64,000 nt of DNA from Alphaproteobacteria bacterium (GTDB taxonomy: Bacteria; Myxococcota_A; UBA796; GCA-2862545), in contig JACKEO010000007.1 of the NCBI GenBank assembly GCA_020632955.1, forward strand, positions 1 through 64,000. The letters are read 5' to 3'. Shown here piece after piece: positions 7,959 through 16,938 of the stretch (the first letter of the stretch is position 1; every line of letters starts with the position of its first letter). The translations under genes and the position numbers were made by a program. A model generated the notes under the pieces. That model saw nothing but the letters and a program-made list of their open reading frames with translations, made no database searches and was not told the DNA's origin.

Positions 7959-9887
7959 ATGGCCGCCCTCGCCTGCCCGAGCTGCGGTGCCCCGCACCAC
8001 CCCGAGAACCCCGGCATCCTCGTGATCGCCTGCGGGGCGTGCGGCAGCACGCTCTACCGCGAGGGCGATCTGCTGCGGGCCGGCGAGGCGGCGCGCCTCG
8101 AGGAGCCCCGGTCGCGGCTGCGGGTGGGGGCCACGGGCCAGGTGGGTCACCACCGCGTGCGGCTCATCGGTCGCGTGGGCTTCCGCCACGACGACGGGCG
8201 GTGGGACGAGTGGTACGCCACCGATCTCGACACCCACGATCCCCTCTGGGTGGTGGAGGACGAGCGGCGGTACACGGTGGAGCGGCAGGTGCCCGCGCCG
8301 CCGGGGGCCGCGCTGCTCCACGAGGTGGGGGCGCTCCTCGAGGTGCAGGGCGTCACCTACGACGTGCGCGAGGTGGGGCAGGCCACCTGCGAGGGCGCCG
8401 AGGGGCAGCTCCCCCGTCCGGTCCATCCCGGCGAGGGCTTTCGCTACGTCGACCTGGCCGAGGTGCACGGCCGGCGTCGGCTGCTGCTCGAGGTGGGCGA
8501 CCAGGGCGGGGTCGACGCCTTCCTCGGCGAGCCGGTCGACGCGGGCACGGTGCGCTTCGACGGCGAGGCCGCGGGGCCCGTCGACGGGCGGGAGCGTCCC
8601 CGGGAAGGGCGCACCTGTCGCTGTCCCGGCTGCGGCGCCCCGGCGGAGATCCCGGTGCAGGGCGAGCCGGTGCGCACGCTGGCCTGCGCCCACTGCGACC
8701 AGGTCTTCGCCCCCGAGGGCGAGGTGGGGCGCTTCCTGGGGCGCCGGGTGGCGGGGCGCGATCCGGGCTTCACCCTGGAGGTGGGCGACCGGGGCGCGCT
8801 CGACGGCGTGCGCTGGGAGGTGGTGGGCCGGCTGCACTACCAGGACGAGGAGGCCTGGCCCACGTGGGAGTTCCTGCTGTGGTCCCCTGCGGGGGGCTAC
8901 CTCTGGCTGGAGGAGTCCGGCGGCCACTTCTGCACCCTGCGTCCCGCGCGCTCCTCGCCGTCGGTGCGCGAGCTGCGGGCCCTGGCGCCGCGCCGCACGG
9001 CCCGCTTCGACGGCACCTCCTTCACCTGCGCCGAGGTGGGCGTGGTCCGCCTGGAGCACGTCGACGGCGCCCTGCCCTGGGAAGCCCGCATCGGCGACCG
9101 GAACCGGTACGTGGACCTCTTCCACGGCCGGCAGGTGGCCAGCGTGGAGCTGTCGGACGACGAGGCGGAGTGCTTCGTGGGCACCTGGCGCCCTGCCGAC
9201 CAGGTGCTCGGGGCCTTCGGGCGTCGTGGTCGCGCGCGGCGCCAGCAGCGGCACCCGGCCCAGCCCAACCCCTTCCAGGGCTGGCTCGGCGTGGTGGCCG
9301 TGAGCGTGGTGGCCGCCCTGGCCAACCTGGCGCTCGCCCTGGTGGTGGGGGCCTCGGGCGAGGAGGTGTTCGCGGCCTCGCTCCCCGACGGCGTGGGCGT
9401 GACCGGCCAGGACGACGTCGCCGTGGCCCTCGACGAGTGGATCAGCCCGCCCTTCACCCTCGACCCCGCGGGTGGGGTGGTGTCGGGCCTGCACATCCAG
9501 TCCCCGGTCGACAACAGCTGGGCCTGGGTGGGCGTGGAGCTTGTGGACGCCGCGGAGGCCGACGAGGACGAGGCCGTGCCGGTGGGCATGCTCTCCAGCG
9601 AGGTCGAGTACTACCACGGGGTCGAGGACGGAGAGGGCTGGAGCGAGGGGAGCCGGGTGGCCAACACCTGGTTCCGCACCCCCGAGGCCGGGGCCTACGT
9701 GCTCCGCGTGTCGAGCGAGGGGGGCAGCCGTGCGCCGGTCACCGTGCGCATCACCCAGGGTGCACGCCTCACGCGCTTCCTCTGGCTCAACGCGGGGCTC
9801 GCCGGCGTGGTGGTGATGGTGCTCGCGGGCGGCTTCCTGATGTTCGAACACGCGCGCGTCGAGAGCGACGACGAGGACGACGAATGA
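7959..9887 (+). CDS. Double zinc-ribbon DUF4178-like membrane protein
   Basis: A 642-residue protein starting one base after the DUF350 stop. Two zinc ribbons are visible: CPSC (6-9) with CGAC (25-28), and CPGC (222-225) with CAHC (243-246). Each is followed by beta-rich repeats of DUF4178 type (VGHHRVRLIGRVGF with WDEWYA near 63-87; DGVRWEVVGRLHY with WPTWEFLLW near 285-310). One membrane helix lies near 441-466, an outer domain of about 140 residues follows, and a second helix lies near 607-629 before an acidic tail (ESDDEDDE). DUF4178 proteins accompany DUF350 and aminopropyltransferase genes in many bacteria; the function is not established. Its stop overlaps the next start (ATGA). Confidence 0.8.
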   Translation: MAALACPSCGAPHHPENPGILVIACGACGSTLYREGDLLRAGEAARLEEPRSRLRVGATGQVGHHRVRLIGRVGFRHDDGRWDEWYATDLDTHDPLWVVEDERRYTVERQVPAPPGAALLHEVGALLEVQGVTYDVREVGQATCEGAEGQLPRPVHPGEGFRYVDLAEVHGRRRLLLEVGDQGGVDAFLGEPVDAGTVRFDGEAAGPVDGRERPREGRTCRCPGCGAPAEIPVQGEPVRTLACAHCDQVFAPEGEVGRFLGRRVAGRDPGFTLEVGDRGALDGVRWEVVGRLHYQDEEAWPTWEFLLWSPAGGYLWLEESGGHFCTLRPARSSPSVRELRALAPRRTARFDGTSFTCAEVGVVRLEHVDGALPWEARIGDRNRYVDLFHGRQVASVELSDDEAECFVGTWRPADQVLGAFGRRGRARRQQRHPAQPNPFQGWLGVVAVSVVAALANLALALVVGASGEEVFAASLPDGVGVTGQDDVAVALDEWISPPFTLDPAGGVVSGLHIQSPVDNSWAWVGVELVDAAEADEDEAVPVGMLSSEVEYYHGVEDGEGWSEGSRVANTWFRTPEAGAYVLRVSSEGGSRAPVTVRITQGARLTRFLWLNAGLAGVVVMVLAGGFLMFEHARVESDDEDDE

Positions 9888-10069
9888 TCTCGCTGGTGCG
9901 TGCGGCGGTCGCCGCGGCCTTCTTCTGTGTCACCACCGCCGTGGCCCTCGCGGCCGCGGAGGCAGGCTGGGGTGCGCAGGACCTCGACGCCACCGTGGCC
10001 AGCCTGCGCGCGGGCAGCGCCACCGGCGGTCGCGTGTACGTGGGCGGCGGGCTGCGCAGTGGCAAGTAG
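9884..10069 (+). CDS. Small membrane/secreted peptide of the polyamine island
   Basis: A 61-residue protein from ATG 9884 that overlaps the previous stop. The first 27 residues form a membrane helix or signal sequence (MISLVRAAVAAAFFCVTTAV), and the remaining 35 residues are short and polar, ending RVYVGGGLRSGK. The coding overlap on both sides (ATGA at its start, 11 bases at its end) argues that it is a real gene rather than a gap. I recognise no family; its operon position, between the DUF4178-like gene and the aminopropyltransferase, is its only functional clue. Confidence 0.6.
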   Translation: MISLVRAAVAAAFFCVTTAVALAAAEAGWGAQDLDATVASLRAGSATGGRVYVGGGLRSGK

Positions 10070-11609
10070 CCCCGAGGCCGCCGACCCCGCGCGTCGGCTC
10101 GTCCTGCTGGCCAGCGTCTTCGCCGTGGCGGTGGCCGGACTCGTCTACGAGCTCGTCGCAGGCACGCTCTCCACCTACCTGCTGGGGGGCAGCGTCACGG
10201 TGTTCAGCCTGGTGATCGGGCTGTTCCTCAGCGCGATGGGCGGGGGCGCGTGGCTCGCGCAGTACGTGGACGACGGCCTGGAGCGCACCTTCGTGCTGGC
10301 CGAGCTCGCGCTGGCGGCGGTGGGCGGCAGCTCCGCGCTGGTGCTCTTCGCCGCCTTCGCCTGGCTGGGTGGCGGCTACGTGGTGGCGGTGGCGGTGGTG
10401 TGCGTGCTCACCGGGGCGTTGGTGGGGCTGGAGATCCCCCTGCTGCTGCGCATCCTCGAGCGGCGCACCGAGGTGCGGGTGGCGGTGAGCCAGGTGCTGG
10501 CGCTGGACTACGTGGGGGCGCTGGCGGGGTCCGTCGCCTTCCCGCTGCTCCTGCTGCCTCACCTCGGCCTCGTGCGCGCGGCGGCCTTCGTGGGCCTGCT
10601 CAACGCCGCGGTCGCCGGCTGGGCCCTGCACGCCCTGCGCGATCGGGTGCCGCAGCGAGGCTCCCTGGCGGCGGGCACGGTGCTCGTGGCGGGGCTCCTC
10701 GGGGGCCTGATGGTGGGCGGAGGCGGCCTCACCACCTGGATCGAGGACCAGCTCTACGACGACCACGTGATCCTGGCGCGGCAGACGCCCTACCAGCGCA
10801 TCGTGGTCACGCGCTGGCGCGACGACGTGCGCCTCTTCCTCGACGGCCACCTGCAGCTCTCCACCCGCGACGAGTACCGCTACCACGAGGCCCTGGTGCA
10901 TCCGGCGATGGCCGCGGCGCGCGCGCCGGTGCGTGTGCTGGTGCTGGGCGGGGGCGACGGCCTGGGCGTGCAGCGCGTGCTGCTGCATCCGGGGGTCCGC
11001 GAGGTGGATCTCGTCGACCTCGATCCCGCGGTGGTGGAGCTCTTCTCGGGCGACGGCCCGCTGGCCGAGGTGAGCGGGCACGCCCTCGACGACCCGCGGG
11101 TCACCATCCACGCCACCGACGCCGTGCGCTTCCTCGAGAAGAGCGAGCGCCAGTGGGACGTGGTGATCATGGACCTGCCCGATCCCCACGACCCGGCGCT
11201 GGCGAGGCTGTACGCGCGCACCACCTTCCGGCTGGCCCTGCAGCGGCTGGCCGACGACGGCGCGCTGGTCACGCAGGCCACGAGCCCCTTCCATGCGCCC
11301 GAGGCCTACTGGTGCATCGTGCAGACGCTGGAGGCGGCCGCGGCGGACCTGCCCGTGCCGCGGCGGGTGCACCCCGGCTTCGTCGAGGTGCCGAGCTTCG
11401 GCACCTGGGGCGTCGCGCTCGCCGCGCCCCTCGACGTGGATCCAGGCGCGCGCGAGGTCGTCGTACCCACCCGCTTCCTCGACGCGACGGCGCTGCGCAC
11501 CATGTGGCAGCTTCCGGGCGATCTCTCGCGCCGCGAGGTGGAGGTGAACACCCTCGGCACCGCCGTGCTCGCCCGCTACTACCGCCGTGGGTGGATGGGC
11601 TGGCAGTAG
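10059..11609 (+). CDS. speE: Membrane-fused polyamine aminopropyltransferase (spermidine synthase-like)
   Basis: A 516-residue protein. I choose GTG 10059 (VASSPEAADPARRLVLL) because it puts the first membrane helix right after a short polar N-terminus; the frame extends upstream, but only as a shadow of neighbouring genes. About seven membrane helices (15-225) are followed by an aminopropyltransferase domain: TPYQRIVV near 242, LFLDGHLQLS near 260, DEYRYHEALVHPA near 270, nucleotide-binding VLVLGGGDGLG near 295, VDLVDLDP, and catalytic VIMDLPDP near 370. All key motifs look intact. The family moves an aminopropyl group from decarboxylated AdoMet to an amine, which would need the product of an upstream SpeD-like enzyme. 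It is the last gene of the island; a hairpin follows. Confidence 0.88.
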   Translation: MASSPEAADPARRLVLLASVFAVAVAGLVYELVAGTLSTYLLGGSVTVFSLVIGLFLSAMGGGAWLAQYVDDGLERTFVLAELALAAVGGSSALVLFAAFAWLGGGYVVAVAVVCVLTGALVGLEIPLLLRILERRTEVRVAVSQVLALDYVGALAGSVAFPLLLLPHLGLVRAAAFVGLLNAAVAGWALHALRDRVPQRGSLAAGTVLVAGLLGGLMVGGGGLTTWIEDQLYDDHVILARQTPYQRIVVTRWRDDVRLFLDGHLQLSTRDEYRYHEALVHPAMAAARAPVRVLVLGGGDGLGVQRVLLHPGVREVDLVDLDPAVVELFSGDGPLAEVSGHALDDPRVTIHATDAVRFLEKSERQWDVVIMDLPDPHDPALARLYARTTFRLALQRLADDGALVTQATSPFHAPEAYWCIVQTLEAAAADLPVPRRVHPGFVEVPSFGTWGVALAAPLDVDPGAREVVVPTRFLDATALRTMWQLPGDLSRREVEVNTLGTAVLARYYRRGWMGWQ

Positions 11610-11618
11610 GGTGGACGC

Positions 11619-11638
11619 CGCCCGGCCCGCACCGGGCG
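11619..11638 (+). terminator. G+C hairpin after the aminopropyltransferase gene
   Basis: CGCCCGG/CCGGGCG, 7 perfect pairs with a 6-base loop, begins 9 bases after the stop and before the next gene at 11651. No U-tract follows, so termination efficiency is uncertain. Confidence 0.35.
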
Positions 11639-11650
11639 CGGAGGTCGTCG

Positions 11651-12898
<1,248 letters not shown>

Positions 12899-12904
12899 TC
12901 GCGC

Positions 12905-14968
12905 TCAGCGCGCAGGCGGCCAGGTGCCCAGGTCCACCTCGGAGGGCGTCGACGGCAGCGCGTCGACCCGGGCGCCCGCGCCGGCCCCGGGCGTGGTGCG
13001 CTGGTCGACGAGGGCGTAGCGCAGGACCAGCCGACTCCCCGGCGGCAGCGCCTCTGACCGTGCGCTCACCGGGGTGGGCACGCCCGGCTCGCCGACGAAG
13101 GGGGGGAAGTCCACGCGCAGCGCGCCGCCCTCGGGCAGCTCCACGTCGACGTGGGGCGCGGCGAGCGAGGCCGTGGCGAGCACGCCGAGGTTCCAGGCGC
13201 GGCCGCGCAGGGGCTGGCCGTGCAGGCGCCAGCGCAGGCCGCCGTCGTCGGCCTCCACCTCCAGCGCCAGCGGGAGCCAGTCCCGGTGGAAGGCCACGAG
13301 CAGGTGGTCCGCGTCGTCGACCCACCTCGTGGGGCCGCTGTCGGGGGCCAGCCGTGCCAGCCGCGCCTCCGTGGGCGTGGGCACGTGCTTCTGCACCATG
13401 GTGCTCGGGCAGGCGGGCAGGTCCAACTCGTAGCGGACCAGGCGCTCTCCCGGCAGGTCCACCTGCTCGAGGATCCGGAAGCCGGGCAGGGGCTGCCGCA
13501 GGGCCTCCTCGAGGCGTTCCTGCGTGATCGGCGGTGCGTCGTCGGGGAAGCGGCTGACGAAGGCGCCGGCGCAGGGCGGCGCGCCGGCGCCGGGCCAGGG
13601 CAGCCCGCGTCGGGCGAGCAGGAAGGCCTGGCCGTCCTCCGCACGGCCCGCCCAGGTGGGTCCGGGGGCGCGCAGCACGATGGTGCGCGCGACCACGTCG
13701 TCGAGCTCGCCGCCCACCAGGGCCTGCAGGCCGTCGAGGCGCGCCTGCACCCGCGGGAGCGTGCGCCAGGCCTCGGGGTCCTCCAGGTCGCGACGCCAGG
13801 GCTCGGAGGCCAGCACCACCGTGCCGAGCGCCACCACCCAGGCCGCCGTGAGACGACCGGCGCGCGGCCAGCGCGCGGCCAGCGCGGCGCCCGTGCCCGC
13901 CACGGCCGTGGCGAGGGCGAAGACCGAGGCCTCGGCGAAGCGCTCCGCGTGGTGGGCGCGGAGGTTCACGGCGCCGTCGAGGGTCAGCGCGAGGAGGCTG
14001 GTGGCGAGCAGGGCGAGACCGGCGAGGGCCACGGCGTCGGCGGCGCGGTCGCGTCCTCGGGCCAGCGCCCAGGCCAGCGGGACGAGGAGCATCAGCCCGC
14101 CTGCCGCCCGGGTGGCCGCGTCGAAGGGCAGCTCCGCGGCGCGCGCCGCCCCCACCAGCTCCAGCAGGGCGAGCGCCTGCGCGTGGGCCGGGGTGGCGTG
14201 GGTGCCGGGCTGCAGGTCGGGCTGGCGTCCGAGGGCGCGCAGGTCGCGGAAGCCGTCGAGGGCCTCGTGCACGAGGAAGGGTGCGTAGGCCAGCACGACG
14301 AGGCCCACGCACACCGCCGCCGTGCCGCGGGTCACCGGGGGACGTCGCCATGCGAGCAGCACCGTGGCGGCCGCGAGCACGGGGAGGATCGACAGGTGGG
14401 CCTGCAGCCCCACGAGGGCGCCGGCGACCACGAGGGCCAGCGCGCGTCCATCGCCGCGTCCCCAGCTCCCCAGCAGGCCTGCCACCACGAGGCCGAGCGC
14501 CAGCGGCAACAGGCCCGGGTTCCACACCTGGCCGGAGGTGACCGCGGTGACGGGGTGCACCGCCACGAGGGCGGCGGCCAGCAGTCCCCAGGCGGGCCCG
14601 ACGAGGCGCGCGATGCCCAGGGCGAGCGCCGTCAGGCCGACCCCCTCCAGCAGCACCTGCCAGCGCATCGCGCCGAGCGCGTCGAAGCCGAGCAGCACCG
14701 GAGGCGCGAGGATCAGCGACTGCAGGCCGCCGGGGATGCGCGCCCCCGAGGGCCCCGTGAGCTCGGCCCCGGCCACGGGGAAGGCCTCGGTGACGGCGAG
14801 GGCGCGGGCCAGATCGCGATCGCTCCACACGGTGAACAGCGCGTCGTGGGCGACGAGTCGACGCGCCCAGGCGGCGCCGCCGGCGAGCGTCGCGACCAGC
14901 ACGGCCAGGCGCTCCGCCAGAAGGGGCAGCCAGGGCGCTGGGGGAGACGGCGGAGGGGGCGTCGGCAT
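12905..14968 (-). CDS. GT39-like multi-pass membrane protein
   Basis: A 687-residue protein from ATG 14968. A Pro-rich cytoplasmic N-terminus precedes the first helix. The first outer loop contains WSDRDLARALAV, the place where GT-C enzymes carry the acidic catalytic pair. About eleven helices reach residue 430, including TSGQVWNPGLLPLALG, which resembles GT39-family loops. A 250-residue soluble domain with few Cys (ACPST, PPCAGAF) ends the protein. It is probably a membrane glycosyltransferase using a polyprenyl-phosphate sugar, but donor and acceptor are unknown. It faces the Gly-rich lipoprotein convergently, and a HEAT-like lipoprotein and a protease lipoprotein lie upstream on the same strand. 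Confidence 0.65.
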   Translation of the reverse strand: MPTPPPPSPPAPWLPLLAERLAVLVATLAGGAAWARRLVAHDALFTVWSDRDLARALAVTEAFPVAGAELTGPSGARIPGGLQSLILAPPVLLGFDALGAMRWQVLLEGVGLTALALGIARLVGPAWGLLAAALVAVHPVTAVTSGQVWNPGLLPLALGLVVAGLLGSWGRGDGRALALVVAGALVGLQAHLSILPVLAAATVLLAWRRPPVTRGTAAVCVGLVVLAYAPFLVHEALDGFRDLRALGRQPDLQPGTHATPAHAQALALLELVGAARAAELPFDAATRAAGGLMLLVPLAWALARGRDRAADAVALAGLALLATSLLALTLDGAVNLRAHHAERFAEASVFALATAVAGTGAALAARWPRAGRLTAAWVVALGTVVLASEPWRRDLEDPEAWRTLPRVQARLDGLQALVGGELDDVVARTIVLRAPGPTWAGRAEDGQAFLLARRGLPWPGAGAPPCAGAFVSRFPDDAPPITQERLEEALRQPLPGFRILEQVDLPGERLVRYELDLPACPSTMVQKHVPTPTEARLARLAPDSGPTRWVDDADHLLVAFHRDWLPLALEVEADDGGLRWRLHGQPLRGRAWNLGVLATASLAAPHVDVELPEGGALRVDFPPFVGEPGVPTPVSARSEALPPGSRLVLRYALVDQRTTPGAGAGARVDALPSTPSEVDLGTWPPAR

Positions 14969-15013
14969 CCGGGACTCGGAGGCGGGCGCTGCGCGCCGGC
15001 GGGGACGGGGAGG

Positions 15014-15523
15014 CTAGCGCGGCGCGGCGGCCAGGCGGTCGGCCGCATCACGCAGCCGCTCCGGCAGGGTGGGGTCCGTGGCCAGCGCCCGGAGCGTGGC
15101 ACCCCCCACGGAGGTCGGCAGGTGGCCCAGACCCGCGACCGCTCCCTCACGGACCAGCGAGGGCAGCGCGGTGTCGCGGGCGAGGGCGTCCAGTGCGGTC
15201 GGGTCGGGCGCCACGAGCCCCAGCCGCTCCGCTGCGCGGGCCTGCACGATGTCGGGGCTGCCGTGGCGCGCGAGCCAGGCCAGGCCCTCCGCGGCGTCGG
15301 GGATCGCGGCGAGGTCGGCGGCGTCGGGCAGGTCCTCGGCGTGGCGTGCGCGCAGGCGGCCCTGCAGCGCCTCCCAGCGAGGGTCGGTGGGGGGCGTCGC
15401 CCGGGACGGTCCCGGGTCCTCACCCACGACGACGCTGCCCAGCGGTCGGGCCGTGGGGGGCTCCGGCTCGGCGGGGGCGCGCGCGGCGCAAGCGGTGAGG
15501 AGCAGGGGGACGAGCAGGCGCAT
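15014..15523 (-). CDS. HEAT-repeat-like lipoprotein
   Basis: A 169-residue lipoprotein (MRLLVPLLLTACAAR, lipobox LTAC). The mature part has a short acidic-Pro linker and then Ala/Leu-rich helical pairs (AERLGLVAPDPTALDAL, VREGAVAGLGHLP, TLRALATDPTLPERLRDAA) with the spacing of HEAT or armadillo-type repeats. Such domains bind proteins. The gene starts 3 bases after the protease gene on the same strand, so the two are probably co-transcribed. Nothing enzymatic is visible. Confidence 0.7.
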   Translation of the reverse strand: MRLLVPLLLTACAARAPAEPEPPTARPLGSVVVGEDPGPSRATPPTDPRWEALQGRLRARHAEDLPDAADLAAIPDAAEGLAWLARHGSPDIVQARAAERLGLVAPDPTALDALARDTALPSLVREGAVAGLGHLPTSVGGATLRALATDPTLPERLRDAADRLAAAPR

Positions 15524-15526
15524 GCA

Positions 15527-16783
15527 TCACTCTCCGGGGCGTCGGGCGGCGGGCTGCCGGCGGAGCACGCGACCCTGCTCCGCCGAGATGCGACCCTGGG
15601 GCAGGTCCCCGCTGATCCAGAACATCGCGTGCTGTCCGTCGCGATCCACGCACTCCTCCGCGCTCACCTCGCCGTCTCCGTCCGCGTCGAAGCGATCGGC
15701 AGGGCAGCGCGGGGTGTCGTCGAGGTCGTCGAAGGCGCTGCCCCCGGCCTCGGTGGTGTGGAAGAGGGCGAGCTGGTGCATCACCTCGTGGGCCAGCGTC
15801 TCCCCGAGCAGGGAGGCATCCAGGCGTCCTCCGTCGAGGTGGGCGGCGATCGAGAGCACCACCGCGGACCCGTGCGTGCCGTGCACCACGGTGGGACCCG
15901 GGATGCCGGCCGCGAAGCCCAGGGTGTCGGGGTCGTCGACGAAGCCCTCGGTGAGGATCACCGGGACGGCGGTGCCACGGGCACCGGGCAGCGTGGTGGC
16001 CCGCACCCGGCCGAGCTCCTCGCCGGAGGAGGGCAGCCGGGTGGGGCCGTCCACGGCGTAGCGGGCCACGTCGCCGAGGGAGAGATCGGCGGCGCGCAGC
16101 AGGGCGTCGGCCCGTCCGAGGGCGCTCGACAGGTCCGCCTCGGCCACCAGGGTGTCGCCCGCGGTGATCACGGCCAGATCGAGCACCCGGGGTCCCTCGG
16201 GGCTGCCGCGGCGCGTGGCCACGTGCACGACCACCTCGCCCACCCCGGCGTCGCCCGACGCCCCGGGCGTGACGAGGAGGCAGCCGGCCCAGGGGACCGT
16301 GGCGTCCGACACGGGCATCGTCAGCGTGAAGGCCGGCACGGGCTGCAGGTAGAAGGGCGTGGTCCAGCTCCCGTCGAGCACGGGGCCCACCCAGCCGGTG
16401 TCGCTCGCGACGAAGGTGTCGGGGCCGGTCGTGTCGGTGGCGACGTCGTCGGGGCGGACGCGCGCACGGCGCTGGGCGAAGCCGGGGTCGGCGTGCAGGT
16501 CGAGCACGGTGCGACCGTCGAGCGTGACCCGGGTGGCGGCGGTGATCGCAGGGCCGCCGTCCACGGTGATCGACACGCCCAGCACGTCGTCGGGGAGCAG
16601 CACCGCCACGGGGTCGCCGGTGAGCGTGCCGTCGCCCGCCGTGCGCAGGCTGCGCTGGTACCGCCGGACCTCCGTGCCGTCGGGCCGCCCGACGGTGGGG
16701 GCCTCCTCGCAGCGGGTGGCCCCCCGCTCCAGTCCGCCGCCGCAGGCCGCGAGGCCCAGCACCACGCCGAGGATGCGTCGCAA
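15527..16783 (-). CDS. M43-like (pappalysin/cytophagalysin) metalloprotease lipoprotein
   Basis: A 418-residue lipoprotein using a TTG start at 16783: GGAGG lies 5 bases upstream and a lipoprotein signal follows at once (LRRILGVVLGLAAC); later GTG codons would destroy the signal. The catalytic zinc motif is HEVMHQLALFH (332-342), the HExxHxxGxxH metzincin pattern with the Gly changed to Ala. Downstream DDLDDTPRC, QHAMFWIS (Met-turn position) and RISAEQGRVLRR match the order of features in M43 peptidases. An EF-hand-like loop DADGDGEVSAEE (366-377) is inserted between them. It probably cleaves proteins at the cell surface. The Ala may lower activity, but the three zinc ligands are present. Confidence 0.78.
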   Translation of the reverse strand: MRRILGVVLGLAACGGGLERGATRCEEAPTVGRPDGTEVRRYQRSLRTAGDGTLTGDPVAVLLPDDVLGVSITVDGGPAITAATRVTLDGRTVLDLHADPGFAQRRARVRPDDVATDTTGPDTFVASDTGWVGPVLDGSWTTPFYLQPVPAFTLTMPVSDATVPWAGCLLVTPGASGDAGVGEVVVHVATRRGSPEGPRVLDLAVITAGDTLVAEADLSSALGRADALLRAADLSLGDVARYAVDGPTRLPSSGEELGRVRATTLPGARGTAVPVILTEGFVDDPDTLGFAAGIPGPTVVHGTHGSAVVLSIAAHLDGGRLDASLLGETLAHEVMHQLALFHTTEAGGSAFDDLDDTPRCPADRFDADGDGEVSAEECVDRDGQHAMFWISGDLPQGRISAEQGRVLRRQPAARRPGE

Positions 16784-16938
16784 CCGCGCCTCCGGCCCGG
16801 CCGCCGGAGGGCGTCGGGGAGCAGGAGCGCCGGAGGTATCACCCCCATGGCAGGGGGGCGCGGGCAGGCGGGCAGGCTACGGCGGGGCCGGGCCCGTCGT
16901 GGGCCGGGTGCTCGCGAGGGTGGGAGCCAGGGAGGCGG

